Source: Bacteroidota bacterium (GTDB taxonomy: Bacteria; Bacteroidota; Bacteroidia; NS11-12g; UBA955). From it: a stretch of DNA of 46,470 bases. The DNA lies in the NCBI GenBank assembly GCA_013205405.1, contig JABMMZ010000091.1, positions 1-46,470 of the forward strand, written 5' to 3'. Below, in pieces: positions 8,961 to 18,426 of the stretch (position 1 is the stretch's first letter; every line of letters begins with the position of its first letter). The position numbers and the translations under genes were made by a program. The notes beneath the pieces are model-generated. The model saw only the letters and a program-made list of their open reading frames with translations, was not told the origin of the DNA and ran no database searches.

Positions 8961-11900
8961 TAAATCACTACCTTTTTAGTAGTATCTAATCCATCTTTAG
9001 ATATTACAACAAAATAGACTCCTTTAGCTAAATTAAAGGTATTAAATTCAAAAGCTGAATCACCTCTTGTTTGGATTAAATTGATGGTATGTCCTAATAC
9101 ATCTATCACTTTTACTTGAGCCCTATTTAAATCTGCACCTTCCAGAGTAAAGTTATTATTAGTAGGGTTTGGATAAATTGAGAATATATTTTCAAAATCT
9201 ACTTTATCGTTTATTAAAGACCAATTAGTGGTAAAATTATATTCGAAACCACCACCAAAATCTGCTTGAAAAGTCTTAACAACACTAGACCCTGTTTTCC
9301 TCATTCTAGCATAGCCAGCACCTTGAGATGGGCTCGCCCACCAATTCAAGCCATCTTGCCCTCCATCTTCAACTACTAATTTGTAGCATCCATTCAAATC
9401 GTAAGTAAATATATGAATTTTATTCGCAACTGTAAAGGTTTGGTCGTCAATAATTTTACCTTTCCAATCAAACAATTTAAATGAATTTTCAGTTGGGTTA
9501 TTATTTGTTTTAAACTCAAAACTTAAAGCTCCTGGCATTACTGGTGGAATGTCAAAATTTGAACTCAATTTATTATTAAAAAAATAATTATCTGCAACCG
9601 CATTTGCACTCTTGATAGATACATTGAACTTATTGCCTTTAATAAGCATATCTGTTGAAAATAAATGGTAAACTGGTAGAGTAATTAAAGCAGTTTCTAA
9701 GAAAGCTAAATTACCTGTCCAAGTATAATCTTGGATATTAGTGGAACTATTAACCCAATACTCAAATTTTATAGTTGTAATATTTGTATATCCAGTATTT
9801 TGAATTTTTATTTGAGGATTATTGCACATTGGATTGGTTCTGCCATATTCAATTTTATCTGTAGGCGAGAGAATATCAATAACTGCAGCGTCTAAAGTAT
9901 AACTTGGATCTCCATAAGTAATTAATTGATGACTGGCTAAATATCTATAATCGCCTGTTGCATTTTGAGGCGTAGAAGTATTATAATCTATTGTAGTATT
10001 TGAACCAGCAGTTACAAGGTTTGTAATATCATTTTCTTTTAAAGTAGAAACCATTCCAGGGCACCATCCTTGTCTATCGTACACCCATGTGCCACCTTGA
10101 GGAAATACCGGATTAAAAGCACATTCTTGTGTAATATTCCAAGTAAAATCTGTATTACCGCCATTAATATTTAACATATGATCTACCAAACCCCCACTTT
10201 GATCAAACTCGCCCTCTTGCCCATGCCCAGTAATTACAGAGCGAACTTTAAAATATTTACCGTTGCTTAAAGTAGGAACGCTTTTAGATTCAAAACGTGT
10301 TTCATTATTAATACTCCCTATAGATGCGCTGCCAGCTCGGCTTGTGCCTTGCCATATTTGATTAAATTCTAATACTGTTCGAACTGGTGTGCCTACTATA
10401 AAATAAAACTCAACATCCATTTGTTCTTGGTTTTGACCACCCTGCGTCATTTGAATACGCTTATTGTTTTTAAGTAATGGGGCATAATCTGTTAAATCAT
10501 AATACCAAGATTTACCATTTACACCTAAGTCTAGTCCAATACCATAAGGTGTTACAAAAGATAATATTTCATCATAAAAAGGAAATCTTCTCAAGTAGCT
10601 TAATGGCGTAATATTAAGTGTGCCGGTAGCAGTAACAGGAATAGTGCTTTTCAGTAACCCGTTATCTCCATTGTATATTTTTAATTCTATATTTTCATAT
10701 AAATAAGTAGTGCCTCCTAAATTAATAATATCGTCTTTTACTGGCACTTCTCCAGCTTTCGAAATTATATTGAATTGCTCAACCGTATTGGCATTTCTTG
10801 CAATAGAATCTCTAACTATTACATTAGTAACAGTTAGATTATAGGTTCCTCTAATAAATGAAATTTCTGGACGTGTATTTAACTTATAAAATGTTCTATT
10901 CAATTTATCGCCTCTTTCGTAGGTCCATTCAAAATTAGAGCCTATTGAGCTTAAGTTATTCTTTTTATCTGTAATACTTTGACCAATACCTTCAGCCATA
11001 TTATAATAGGCTAAAAGGTTTGTATAGTGAGGGTGCGAGGCATCTATGAATGGGTTAGTAATCCAACTCAAAATATCTGCCGCGGCCAATTCTTTGTTCC
11101 ATATAGTCAACTCATTAATTTTACCCTTATAGTTTTTTTGAAAATCTTTATCTTTTCCTAAAATTAAAGTTAATAATTTTATTGGCTTTGTTTTACCTGT
11201 TCCAGAAGTCCACAAAGTACCGTTCAAATATATTTTCATATTCCCCGTTGTTGCATTCTTGGTAAATGTCCAATGATTCCATTGCCCTCCCTGCTCTGCA
11301 GCTGTTGCTACTTTATTTATTCTATCGAAACCACCACCTCCGTAGCCACAATCGTAATACATGTTATTATCGCTCCAAGGTAAATGCAAATTTAAATTTC
11401 TTTGATTTGCATCTGCACCATGACCATACAAAATAGACGTTTCTGTTGGCATGGCACTTGATTTTCCATAAGCCCAAAAAGAAACTGTTAATTCCTTATC
11501 AATAAAGCTAAGCATAGAAGTATTTAAACTTACATGCCCCGAAGATGATAAATCTAAAGCAGTATTATTTTGCGCATACAAAGTCATATTGGCAGTATCA
11601 GGATACGATTTAAATACCACTTCATTATTTTTACCAGTATTAGTATAAGAATACTCTATTAAAATATTACTTGTTCCATTCCATGAGAAAGGGGTATAAA
11701 ATTGAATTTTATTATCGCCATTTACAAAACTGTAATTGCCGTTGTGCACTTCTGTAAAGCTTGATAATTCAATAGTATTTGCTACTAACTTATTTTGGGT
11801 GGTATGTTTTATACCTAGTTTTAAAAAATTTAAGCTCCCTCCTGTATTTATAACATTCAAAACTAAACCATCTATATTTCCTGCAGTAAAACCAGTAGCA

Positions 11901-12415
11901 GAAAGCTCTGCAGCGGTATACAAATGCTGATATTTAGCTGAATGCACACTTGTAATTGGCAAATTGGTAGAAGTGCCCGAACCTATTTTGAAAAAATTTT
12001 CAGAGATTACATTATTTACAACCACATTTTTTTGTGTAAAATCATAATAATCAAACAGTGGTGTATTGGTATAACTAAATGTCGTACCTGAAAAGTTAGA
12101 AATTTTATAATTGGGAGTTGTGCTTGTGGCCTCTTCTATTTTAGAAGAATCAATGATATACGTATTGCAAGAATAGTCCCATTCACCGCATCCCAAATTT
12201 CTATCGGTACTGTTAGATATCAAAGCATTTTTACAACGCATATTATACTTCATTATTATTTTTTCAAAAGTTAAATTCCCTTTTGGAAAAGCGGCAACTG
12301 TATCGCGCGTATTACTTTTGTAATGAAAGGTTTTCACTTTAATGGTATCACCAGGCACTTGTGCCATAGCAGCACTTATAAAAAATAGAAAAATGGGGGT
12401 TAATATTTTAGACAT
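8957..12415 (-). CDS. Large secreted PNGase F-like protein with LamG insertion and T9SS tail
   Basis: This 1152-residue protein has a signal peptide (MSKILTPIFLFFISAAMAQ). Residues about 20-100 resemble the N-terminal lobe of peptide-N-glycosidase F; GCGEWDYSCNTYI places an Asp at residue 80 where the PNGase F catalytic Asp would be. Residues about 285-455 form a LamG/concanavalin-like module (VSFWAYGK, WNHWTFTKN, KIYLNGTLW, INELTIWNKEL). Residues about 725-860 resemble the C-terminal PNGase F lobe (GHGQEGEFD, FPQGGTWVYDRQGWCPGM). The end is a T9SS type A tail (SIYPNPTNNNF, KGVYFVVI). It would act outside the cell, perhaps on glycoproteins. The third catalytic Glu is not evident, so enzymatic activity is uncertain. 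Confidence 0.82.
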   Translation of the reverse strand: MSKILTPIFLFFISAAMAQVPGDTIKVKTFHYKSNTRDTVAAFPKGNLTFEKIIMKYNMRCKNALISNSTDRNLGCGEWDYSCNTYIIDSSKIEEATSTTPNYKISNFSGTTFSYTNTPLFDYYDFTQKNVVVNNVISENFFKIGSGTSTNLPITSVHSAKYQHLYTAAELSATGFTAGNIDGLVLNVINTGGSLNFLKLGIKHTTQNKLVANTIELSSFTEVHNGNYSFVNGDNKIQFYTPFSWNGTSNILIEYSYTNTGKNNEVVFKSYPDTANMTLYAQNNTALDLSSSGHVSLNTSMLSFIDKELTVSFWAYGKSSAMPTETSILYGHGADANQRNLNLHLPWSDNNMYYDCGYGGGGFDRINKVATAAEQGGQWNHWTFTKNATTGNMKIYLNGTLWTSGTGKTKPIKLLTLILGKDKDFQKNYKGKINELTIWNKELAAADILSWITNPFIDASHPHYTNLLAYYNMAEGIGQSITDKKNNLSSIGSNFEWTYERGDKLNRTFYKLNTRPEISFIRGTYNLTVTNVIVRDSIARNANTVEQFNIISKAGEVPVKDDIINLGGTTYLYENIELKIYNGDNGLLKSTIPVTATGTLNITPLSYLRRFPFYDEILSFVTPYGIGLDLGVNGKSWYYDLTDYAPLLKNNKRIQMTQGGQNQEQMDVEFYFIVGTPVRTVLEFNQIWQGTSRAGSASIGSINNETRFESKSVPTLSNGKYFKVRSVITGHGQEGEFDQSGGLVDHMLNINGGNTDFTWNITQECAFNPVFPQGGTWVYDRQGWCPGMVSTLKENDITNLVTAGSNTTIDYNTSTPQNATGDYRYLASHQLITYGDPSYTLDAAVIDILSPTDKIEYGRTNPMCNNPQIKIQNTGYTNITTIKFEYWVNSSTNIQDYTWTGNLAFLETALITLPVYHLFSTDMLIKGNKFNVSIKSANAVADNYFFNNKLSSNFDIPPVMPGALSFEFKTNNNPTENSFKLFDWKGKIIDDQTFTVANKIHIFTYDLNGCYKLVVEDGGQDGLNWWASPSQGAGYARMRKTGSSVVKTFQADFGGGFEYNFTTNWSLINDKVDFENIFSIYPNPTNNNFTLEGADLNRAQVKVIDVLGHTINLIQTRGDSAFEFNTFNLAKGVYFVVISKDGLDTTKKVVIY

Positions 12416-12418
12416 ATC

Positions 12419-12451
12419 TTTTAATTAATATTGTCACAATATTAATTAAAA
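12419..12451. promoter_or_regulatory. 33-bp perfect palindrome at the PNGase F-like gene start
   Basis: TTTTAATTAATATTGT (12419-12434) is followed by one base and its exact complement ACAATATTAATTAAAA (12436-12451). The palindrome ends 3 bp before the ATG of the PNGase F-like gene, so as RNA it would fold over the ribosome entry region; as DNA it could be an operator. It also lies 20 bp after the aldolase stop. Confidence 0.6.
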
Positions 12452-12471
12452 AAATTAAAAAAGCATTCAAA

Positions 12472-13440
12472 TTATTTGAGTAATTCTTGTCTGTATTTTT
12501 CCATATCCATACCTAAAATATACGCAATATCTTCAATAGGTATTGGCAATAAAGTAAGTTTATTTAAAATACTAAAGTCGTAAATAGACTTTAAAGCAAT
12601 AAGATTTTCTAAAATAGCAAGTGCCTCTTTGTAGGATGCATTGATTACATTCTTCCCAGAAATACTTAAATTTAATTTTGTAGCTTCCGTATTGATGCTA
12701 TCAAATTGAAAATTTTGACCAATAACGACCGCTTGGTCTGGAAAAAAAGTATTTTTTAATAAATCAATATTTATATCCTTCAATTGAGAATTTAATAATT
12801 CATAAGAATTTTCTGATTTTTCTAATAACTTAAATGTAAAATCTGATTCTAATGGAGGCAATAAATCAATTACTTTTTGGTGTAATTCTAAAGCTTCTTT
12901 TTCTGAGCTAGCATGTACTATTAAACCATGATTTTGCAAGAAAATAACTGCAGGAATAGTTGGCAATAAATCAGTAATTGCTTTGCTTAAATAATAGCCT
13001 GGATTAACAAAAGGGATAATGACATGGTCAATATTTTTAAATATTTGAGCAATAATTTGAGGTCCCTCAACACAACATAGCAGTTGATTTACAGCTATAG
13101 GATGCGTATGAATAACAAACTTATCAAGTACAGCATGAAAACCAGTTTCCATACTTGGTAAAAAATTCTTTTCACCAATAATATGTTTGTTTACAAATTT
13201 TTTTAAATCGCTATCAGCAGTTACATTTCCAATGCTTTTTTGCAAATAGTCTAATACAGGCAAATAGGAAACTTTTACAAAACCTTTTTTATGGCCTACT
13301 TCATCTAAACGAAAGCCTGATGCTTTAACGTACATCTCAATACCATCTTTTACCGAAGTATTTCCACCTGCTCCTTGTGTTAGCTGTGGAGCTACACTCA
13401 TTTCTTTAGATAAATTTACCAAAGATAAAATAGGATCCAT
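12472..13440 (-). CDS. Class II aldolase/adducin-family protein
   Basis: This 322-residue protein has a class II (zinc) aldolase domain in its first 220 or so residues, like the aldolase half of RhaD-type proteins, and about 100 C-terminal residues I do not recognise. Visible active-site parts are GAGGNTSVKD (phosphate loop), E98 in METGFHAV (acid/base), H111 and H113 in IHTHP, and H171 in NHGLIVHA (zinc ligands). All metal ligands are kept, so it is probably active in cleaving or condensing a sugar phosphate; the substrate is unknown. Its ATG follows the stop of the upstream kinase fusion as TAA-T-ATG, implying translational coupling and a shared pathway. Confidence 0.85.
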   Translation of the reverse strand: MDPILSLVNLSKEMSVAPQLTQGAGGNTSVKDGIEMYVKASGFRLDEVGHKKGFVKVSYLPVLDYLQKSIGNVTADSDLKKFVNKHIIGEKNFLPSMETGFHAVLDKFVIHTHPIAVNQLLCCVEGPQIIAQIFKNIDHVIIPFVNPGYYLSKAITDLLPTIPAVIFLQNHGLIVHASSEKEALELHQKVIDLLPPLESDFTFKLLEKSENSYELLNSQLKDINIDLLKNTFFPDQAVVIGQNFQFDSINTEATKLNLSISGKNVINASYKEALAILENLIALKSIYDFSILNKLTLLPIPIEDIAYILGMDMEKYRQELLK

Positions 13441-13441
13441 A

Positions 13442-15466
13442 TTAAGATTTTAGATAATAAAACATGCTGCGTAAGGTTACTAATTGAATAATACCATTAT
13501 AATTGTCCTTCCAAATACTATTATAAACCCCAATATCCTCAAGCCCTTCTAATTCATCATAGGCTATAAGTTCAATGATGTTTGCATTTATATGGCCTGT
13601 AAATACTATTTCGTGTAAATTATCATCTGTATATTGGTGGCTAATTGTTACTTCAGAATTATTAATAATTGCAGTTAAAAGTCCATCTATTTCAATTTCA
13701 TTTTTTAAGTATAACCGTAAGCATTCTATGCCTTCTATAATGGTATAATTTACAATAATATCTGCATGCTCTTTTTGTTTATTAATATACTTTTCTGAAT
13801 CTTCCTTGCGATCTTCTAATTGCTGAATAACCTGCTCTGCCTGCTTATCGCGTTCATTTACATCTCGTTTTACTTTTCTATCAATACGAATAGATTCATC
13901 TGGCTGAAAAAATATTTTTAAATCATATAAATCAGCTTGGGCCTTTAAATAAAAGGGATGTAATCCTTCGAATAAAACAAGTGTATTGCTTTTTATAAAT
14001 TGGGGCAAAGTAAATTTACCATTGTGATGGTTGTAATGCTTGCGATAAATAGCTTTTCCTTCTTTTAAATCTTTTGTGTCTTGAAAATCTTTATGAATAT
14101 TATTGGCCTTAGGATTTAGATGTGTAATTGTTTTCCAATTTTCATTTCCTCGCTCCCATTTGTGCATATCATCACCTCTTACCACACTTAAGTTTTCGAT
14201 GCCAATTACGTCTTGTAACAACCCGCTAAAGTTAGATTTTCCAGCGCCTGAGTCGCCACATACGCCTATTAAAAAAGGTTTGTAATTTAATTTTTGAAGT
14301 ATTAAATTTTTAATTCCATTATTATACAATACAAATAAAAATAAAGCTAACAAGGTTTGAAGTAAAGTGAATGAAATATTGAGATAATGTTTGGATATAT
14401 TGTTTAGAATTGAAATATCGCTATTAGGTATTAAAATAAAATATAGAAAATAGAACCCAATAAGTATAAAGTAAAGATATTTTTGTGCCTCATTGTATTG
14501 AATAACAAAGTATACAAAAAAGGGTACAAGCCATATATACCATCCTTGCATAGGAGTGATAAACAATGTAAATACGCCAAAACTAAAAGCCAAGAATAGT
14601 AGTAGTAAATTTCTATTTATTTTTACAAATGTAGCAGCTCTAAATAATAAGACAATATAGGCGGTTACTATAAAGTATAATTGATAGTTTCCTAAAGACA
14701 AGTAAGCATCAAATACTTTTATTTGTACACTGTTTTGAAATACCATTTTTTGATAAAAAACATTGAACAAAAATGGCATTTGAACTACTGTGCATATAAA
14801 GAAAAACAGTAGGCTATAAAATATCAAATATTTAATACTCAATTTGTTTTTAGCCCCATATATTAAAATAAATGGCAATGCTATAATCATATTGGTTTTA
14901 GTAGCACACGACAGTGCAAAAAACGCCATGGCCCAAAACCACTGTTGTTTAAACAAAAAATAGAGCGCAACCATTAACAAACCTATCGGAATAATATCTA
15001 ATTGGCCATGAAAGTAATTAATGTACAACACCAAAGGACTTAACCAATAAAGCCATAAAACTTGCTGATGCTTTGTTTTTAACCATCGCAATAAAATTAC
15101 AAGAATAACAAAGTCGAAAAACAATAAAGGCAGGCGGTAAATTAACAAATGAAAAAAGCCTACACCTTCGCCTAGAAAAGGAGCAAACAAAACCCTTGGA
15201 ACACTCATTATATAGAGCATTATTGTGGGATAAGGAAAGTGTTCTTCTAGCCCAACATTGGTGTATTCTGAATATGGATTTTGAAAACCACTAGAAACAA
15301 AATAATTAATAAAAGGAGCGAATAAATCGCGCAAAAAGTGACTGGCAAAAAAACATGATAATATTAACTTAACAGCCAATCCTACCCAAAACAAAGATGA
15401 ACGCAAGCCTTCAATTTTTGGATTGCCGTATTTATCAATAAATATATTTTTATATAGTTGTATCAA
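13442..15466 (-). CDS. Membrane GT-C-like glycosyltransferase fused to uridine kinase/phosphoribulokinase-like kinase
   Basis: This 674-residue fusion has two parts. Residues 1 to about 390 contain about ten hydrophobic helices and resemble polytopic GT-C mannosyltransferases (a luminal first loop with RDLFAPF, then WLYWLSPLVLYINYFHGQLD). Residues about 395-600 are a P-loop kinase of the uridine kinase/phosphoribulokinase group: GVCGDSGAGKS (Walker A, about 398), VVRGDDMHKWERG, THLNPKANN, GKAIYRKHY, and FEGLHPFYL. Residues 600-674 are unassigned. The kinase should face the cytoplasm and phosphorylate a sugar or nucleoside, perhaps feeding the adjacent aldolase or the fused transferase. The gene lies 4 bp after the aminopeptidase and 1 bp before the aldolase gene. 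The exact substrates cannot be read from the sequence. Confidence 0.85.
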   Translation of the reverse strand: MIQLYKNIFIDKYGNPKIEGLRSSLFWVGLAVKLILSCFFASHFLRDLFAPFINYFVSSGFQNPYSEYTNVGLEEHFPYPTIMLYIMSVPRVLFAPFLGEGVGFFHLLIYRLPLLFFDFVILVILLRWLKTKHQQVLWLYWLSPLVLYINYFHGQLDIIPIGLLMVALYFLFKQQWFWAMAFFALSCATKTNMIIALPFILIYGAKNKLSIKYLIFYSLLFFFICTVVQMPFLFNVFYQKMVFQNSVQIKVFDAYLSLGNYQLYFIVTAYIVLLFRAATFVKINRNLLLLFLAFSFGVFTLFITPMQGWYIWLVPFFVYFVIQYNEAQKYLYFILIGFYFLYFILIPNSDISILNNISKHYLNISFTLLQTLLALFLFVLYNNGIKNLILQKLNYKPFLIGVCGDSGAGKSNFSGLLQDVIGIENLSVVRGDDMHKWERGNENWKTITHLNPKANNIHKDFQDTKDLKEGKAIYRKHYNHHNGKFTLPQFIKSNTLVLFEGLHPFYLKAQADLYDLKIFFQPDESIRIDRKVKRDVNERDKQAEQVIQQLEDRKEDSEKYINKQKEHADIIVNYTIIEGIECLRLYLKNEIEIDGLLTAIINNSEVTISHQYTDDNLHEIVFTGHINANIIELIAYDELEGLEDIGVYNSIWKDNYNGIIQLVTLRSMFYYLKS

Positions 15467-15470
15467 CAGT

Positions 15471-16775
15471 TTATTTTCTAGCGTTCATTATATTTTCAAT
15501 TTCATCTACCTCTATTGGCATTTTTATTTCATCCATAAAATCTATTGGACCATTTTGGGTAATCAAAAGATTATTTTCAATACGAATACCAATACCTTCT
15601 TCTTTTATATAAATACCGGGCTCGCAGGTAAATAAATTTCCTGCCTGCATTGGCTCATATCGCATGCCAACATCATGCACATCTATTCCTAAAAAATGAC
15701 TTGTACCATGCATAAAATATTTTTTATAAGCTGGCCAATTAGGATCTTCATTCTTAATATCATCCATAGAAATAAGACCCAAGTCTACCAATTCTTTTTC
15801 CATTAACTCTTTACCTACTATTTCATGGTATTCCATTAATAAAGTGCCTGGAATTATTAATTTAGATGCTGCACGCATAACACGCAAAACGGCATTATAA
15901 ACATCTTTTTGACGTTTAGTAAATTTTCCATTAACAGGAATGACTCTTGTCATATCACTTGCATAATTGGCATAATCAACGCCACAATCTACCAATAACA
16001 AATCACCATCTTTACATGGTCTATTATTTTCTACATAATGCAATACACAAGCACTTTCGCCACTGGCTACTATTGGATGAAAAGAATGACCAATAGCGGC
16101 ATTGCGCATATATTCATGAATTAATTCTGCTTCTACTTCATATTCCATTACCCCTGGTTTCACAAAGTGTAATAGTCTTTCGAAACCTAATTTTGAAATA
16201 CCAATGGCATGTTTGGTTAGTCCTAATTCAATATCACTCTTTACACTGCGCAAACGCTGCAATATTGGAGCTGCTCTATGGTAATGGTGTAAGGGAAATT
16301 GGTTTCTAATTTGGGTTGCAAAATCTAAATCACTATACGGTGCTTTATAAGAAAAGCGATCGTTCTCATTTAAGGTTAGATAAATATTTTCAGCATAATT
16401 TATTTTAGGGCGAATAGAAGATTCAAAACCATCGTTCCAAAATATAGAAGCAATACCGCTAGTGGCTATTGCTTCTTTCTTAGTATATTTATGTCCTTCC
16501 CAAATAGCAATAGTATCGTTGGTTTGTTTTAAATAAAGACATTCTTTATTAGCGCCATCAGGACTATCAGGATACAAAACCAAAAAACTATCCTCTTGGT
16601 CGATACCCGTTAACCAAAAGAAATCAGAGTTTTGTTTAAAATCAAGTGAGGCATCACCATTGCGTACAAACTCATAATTGCTTCTAAAAATAGCAATACT
16701 ATTGGGTTTCATAGCAGCAGTAAAACGCTTTCTGTTATCTATAAAAAGTTGATTGTCTATGGCCCTGTATTTCAT
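15471..16775 (-). CDS. pepP: Xaa-Pro aminopeptidase (M24B)
   Basis: This 434-residue metallopeptidase removes an N-terminal residue preceding proline. It has the creatinase-type N-terminal domain (SDFFWLTGIDQEDSFLVLYP) and the pita-bread catalytic domain with the five metal ligands in order: two Asp in VDCGVDYANYASDMTR (about residue 262), His in HGTSHFLGIDVHD (about 355), Glu in TCEPGIYI (about 385), and Glu in GIRIENNLLI (about 397). There is no signal peptide, so it is cytoplasmic. The length is normal. It is first in the minus-strand operon with the GT-kinase fusion (4-bp gap) and aldolase; I see no functional reason for that link. Confidence 0.92.
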   Translation of the reverse strand: MKYRAIDNQLFIDNRKRFTAAMKPNSIAIFRSNYEFVRNGDASLDFKQNSDFFWLTGIDQEDSFLVLYPDSPDGANKECLYLKQTNDTIAIWEGHKYTKKEAIATSGIASIFWNDGFESSIRPKINYAENIYLTLNENDRFSYKAPYSDLDFATQIRNQFPLHHYHRAAPILQRLRSVKSDIELGLTKHAIGISKLGFERLLHFVKPGVMEYEVEAELIHEYMRNAAIGHSFHPIVASGESACVLHYVENNRPCKDGDLLLVDCGVDYANYASDMTRVIPVNGKFTKRQKDVYNAVLRVMRAASKLIIPGTLLMEYHEIVGKELMEKELVDLGLISMDDIKNEDPNWPAYKKYFMHGTSHFLGIDVHDVGMRYEPMQAGNLFTCEPGIYIKEEGIGIRIENNLLITQNGPIDFMDEIKMPIEVDEIENIMNARK

Positions 16776-16946
16776 AATTTAAAATGCGAAAATAATGAAA
16801 TAAAATGAATGCTTTAAAAAGTAGGAAATTTTGTTTAGGAATATTTTTATTCTTCAAAAATAAATAAAGTCATATTTTTAAATGTAAATATCTCTTTTAT
16901 GTTAAATAATTACCAAAAATATTATGTAGGTTTGAAATTCTTATCA

Positions 16947-18170
16947 ATGCTTAAAAAATCGCTTAAAAAAATATTATCACACCTCACATTTTATGTGTTA
17001 ATAGCCATAATAACAGGCATTTTAGTAGGGCATTTTTTGCCGCATATTGCCAATACAGATGAGATGAAATCTATTGGCGATACTTTTATTGCAATTATTA
17101 AATTATTTATTGCGCCTATTATATTTTTTACCATTGTGTTGGGCATTAGCAGTATGGGCAATTTAAAGAAAGTAGGTAGAATTGGACTTAAATCACTTCT
17201 ATATTTTGAAGTAGTTACTACATTGGCATTGGCTATTGGAATAGCTGTAGCATTAATATTTAAACCAGGCAATATCGACAAATCAGGACTTCCAATACAA
17301 GATGCCAGTAAGTTTACTAAAAATGCTGATGAAGCATTTAATTGGTTTGTATTTTTTAAAAATAATTTAACAATTCAAGTATTATTAATTGCTATTGCAG
17401 TAGGTATTATTGTTACTTTTTTAAAACAAAGAGCACAAATAGTTTCCAAATTAGAATTTACTTCTAAGTATATTTTTTTAGCCCTAAAATATGTTATGTA
17501 CTTGGCACCAATAGGTGCATTTGGCGCTATGGCCTACACTATTGGAAAGTTTGGCTTACACACTTTGGTGCCCTTAGCTAAACTGATGGGCTGTGTGTAC
17601 ATTACTATGTTTTTATTTATAATATTTATATTGGGTGGGATAATGAAATATTATAAATTGAATATTTTCAAATTCATTAAATACATCAAAGATGAATTGC
17701 TTATAGTATTAGGCACTTCTTCATCGGAACCTGCAATGCCTATGCTAATGCAAAAATTAGAAAAACTAGGTTGCAGTAAGCCCATAGTTGGCTTGGTAGT
17801 ACCCACAGGTTATTCGTTTAATTTAGATGGAACATCTATTTATCTTTCAATGGCCGCTATATTTTTAGCGCAATTATACAATGTCCATTTATCGCTTAGC
17901 GAATTAGCAATCTTATTAGGTGTGCTGATGCTAACGTCTAAAGGTGCTGCTGGCGTAACAGGTAGTGGGTTTATTGTATTAGCCTCTACATTGGCCGCTT
18001 TGCATACCATTCCGTTAGAAGGTATGGCTTTCTTATTGGGAGTAGATAAATTTATGAGTGAAGCACGTGCATTGACCAATATTATTGGAAACGGAGTAGC
18101 ATCTATAGCCATAGCCAACAATGAAGGTGAATTTAATGTAGAACATTACAAAAAAGAAACTGCTAGCTAA
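16947..18170 (+). CDS. Dicarboxylate/amino acid:cation symporter (DAACS family)
   Basis: This sodium- or proton-coupled transporter of the GltP/GltT/DctA family imports glutamate, aspartate or C4-dicarboxylates across the inner membrane. Family marks are the serine-rich hairpin [12 protein letters not shown] (about residue 257), [17 protein letters not shown] (the NLDGT substrate/sodium site, about 285), and the hydrophobic run with [20 protein letters not shown]. About eight membrane segments and two re-entrant loops are expected. I chose the ATG at 16947 because the 407-residue product then starts [13 protein letters not shown], as usual for the family; an in-frame ATG at 16899 would add 16 residues. 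The stop overlaps the convergent VF530 gene by 4 bp. Confidence 0.92.
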   Translation: MLKKSLKKILSHLTFYVLIAIITGILVGHFLPHIANTDEMKSIGDTFIAIIKLFIAPIIFFTIVLGISSMGNLKKVGRIGLKSLLYFEVVTTLALAIGIAVALIFKPGNIDKSGLPIQDASKFTKNADEAFNWFVFFKNNLTIQVLLIAIAVGIIVTFLKQRAQIVSKLEFTSKYIFLALKYVMYLAPIGAFGAMAYTIGKFGLHTLVPLAKLMGCVYITMFLFIIFILGGIMKYYKLNIFKFIKYIKDELLIVLGTSSSEPAMPMLMQKLEKLGCSKPIVGLVVPTGYSFNLDGTSIYLSMAAIFLAQLYNVHLSLSELAILLGVLMLTSKGAAGVTGSGFIVLASTLAALHTIPLEGMAFLLGVDKFMSEARALTNIIGNGVASIAIANNEGEFNVEHYKKETAS

Positions 18171-18418
18171 AGAGCTTTAAATAAACTTTCATCTTTAACT
18201 TTTTCTATTAATCTTACAAAAAGAATTTCAGTTTTTTCTCTAGCCCAAGGCGTTTTTCTCAAGAAAGTTAAACTAGATTTTAAAGATGGCTTAATTTTAA
18301 AACAATTAATAGCTACATGATAACTTAATTGTTCCCAACCATAAAAATTGACTAAATAAGTAATTATTTGCTCAAGTTTTAGCCCATGCAAAGGATTGTT
18401 CTCTTGCTCGCTAAACAC
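18167..18418 (-). CDS. VF530 family protein (DUF2132)
   Basis: This 83-residue protein matches the VF530 family as I know it: [22 protein letters not shown], then [19 protein letters not shown] and TPWAREKTE. The family is a small helical fold suggested to bind DNA; its function is not established. It begins 8 bp after dnaN in the same direction and is probably co-transcribed with it, which fits a DNA-related role. Its stop overlaps the symporter stop by 4 bp. Confidence 0.85.
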   Translation of the reverse strand: MFSEQENNPLHGLKLEQIITYLVNFYGWEQLSYHVAINCFKIKPSLKSSLTFLRKTPWAREKTEILFVRLIEKVKDESLFKAL

Positions 18419-18426
18419 TGCAACAA

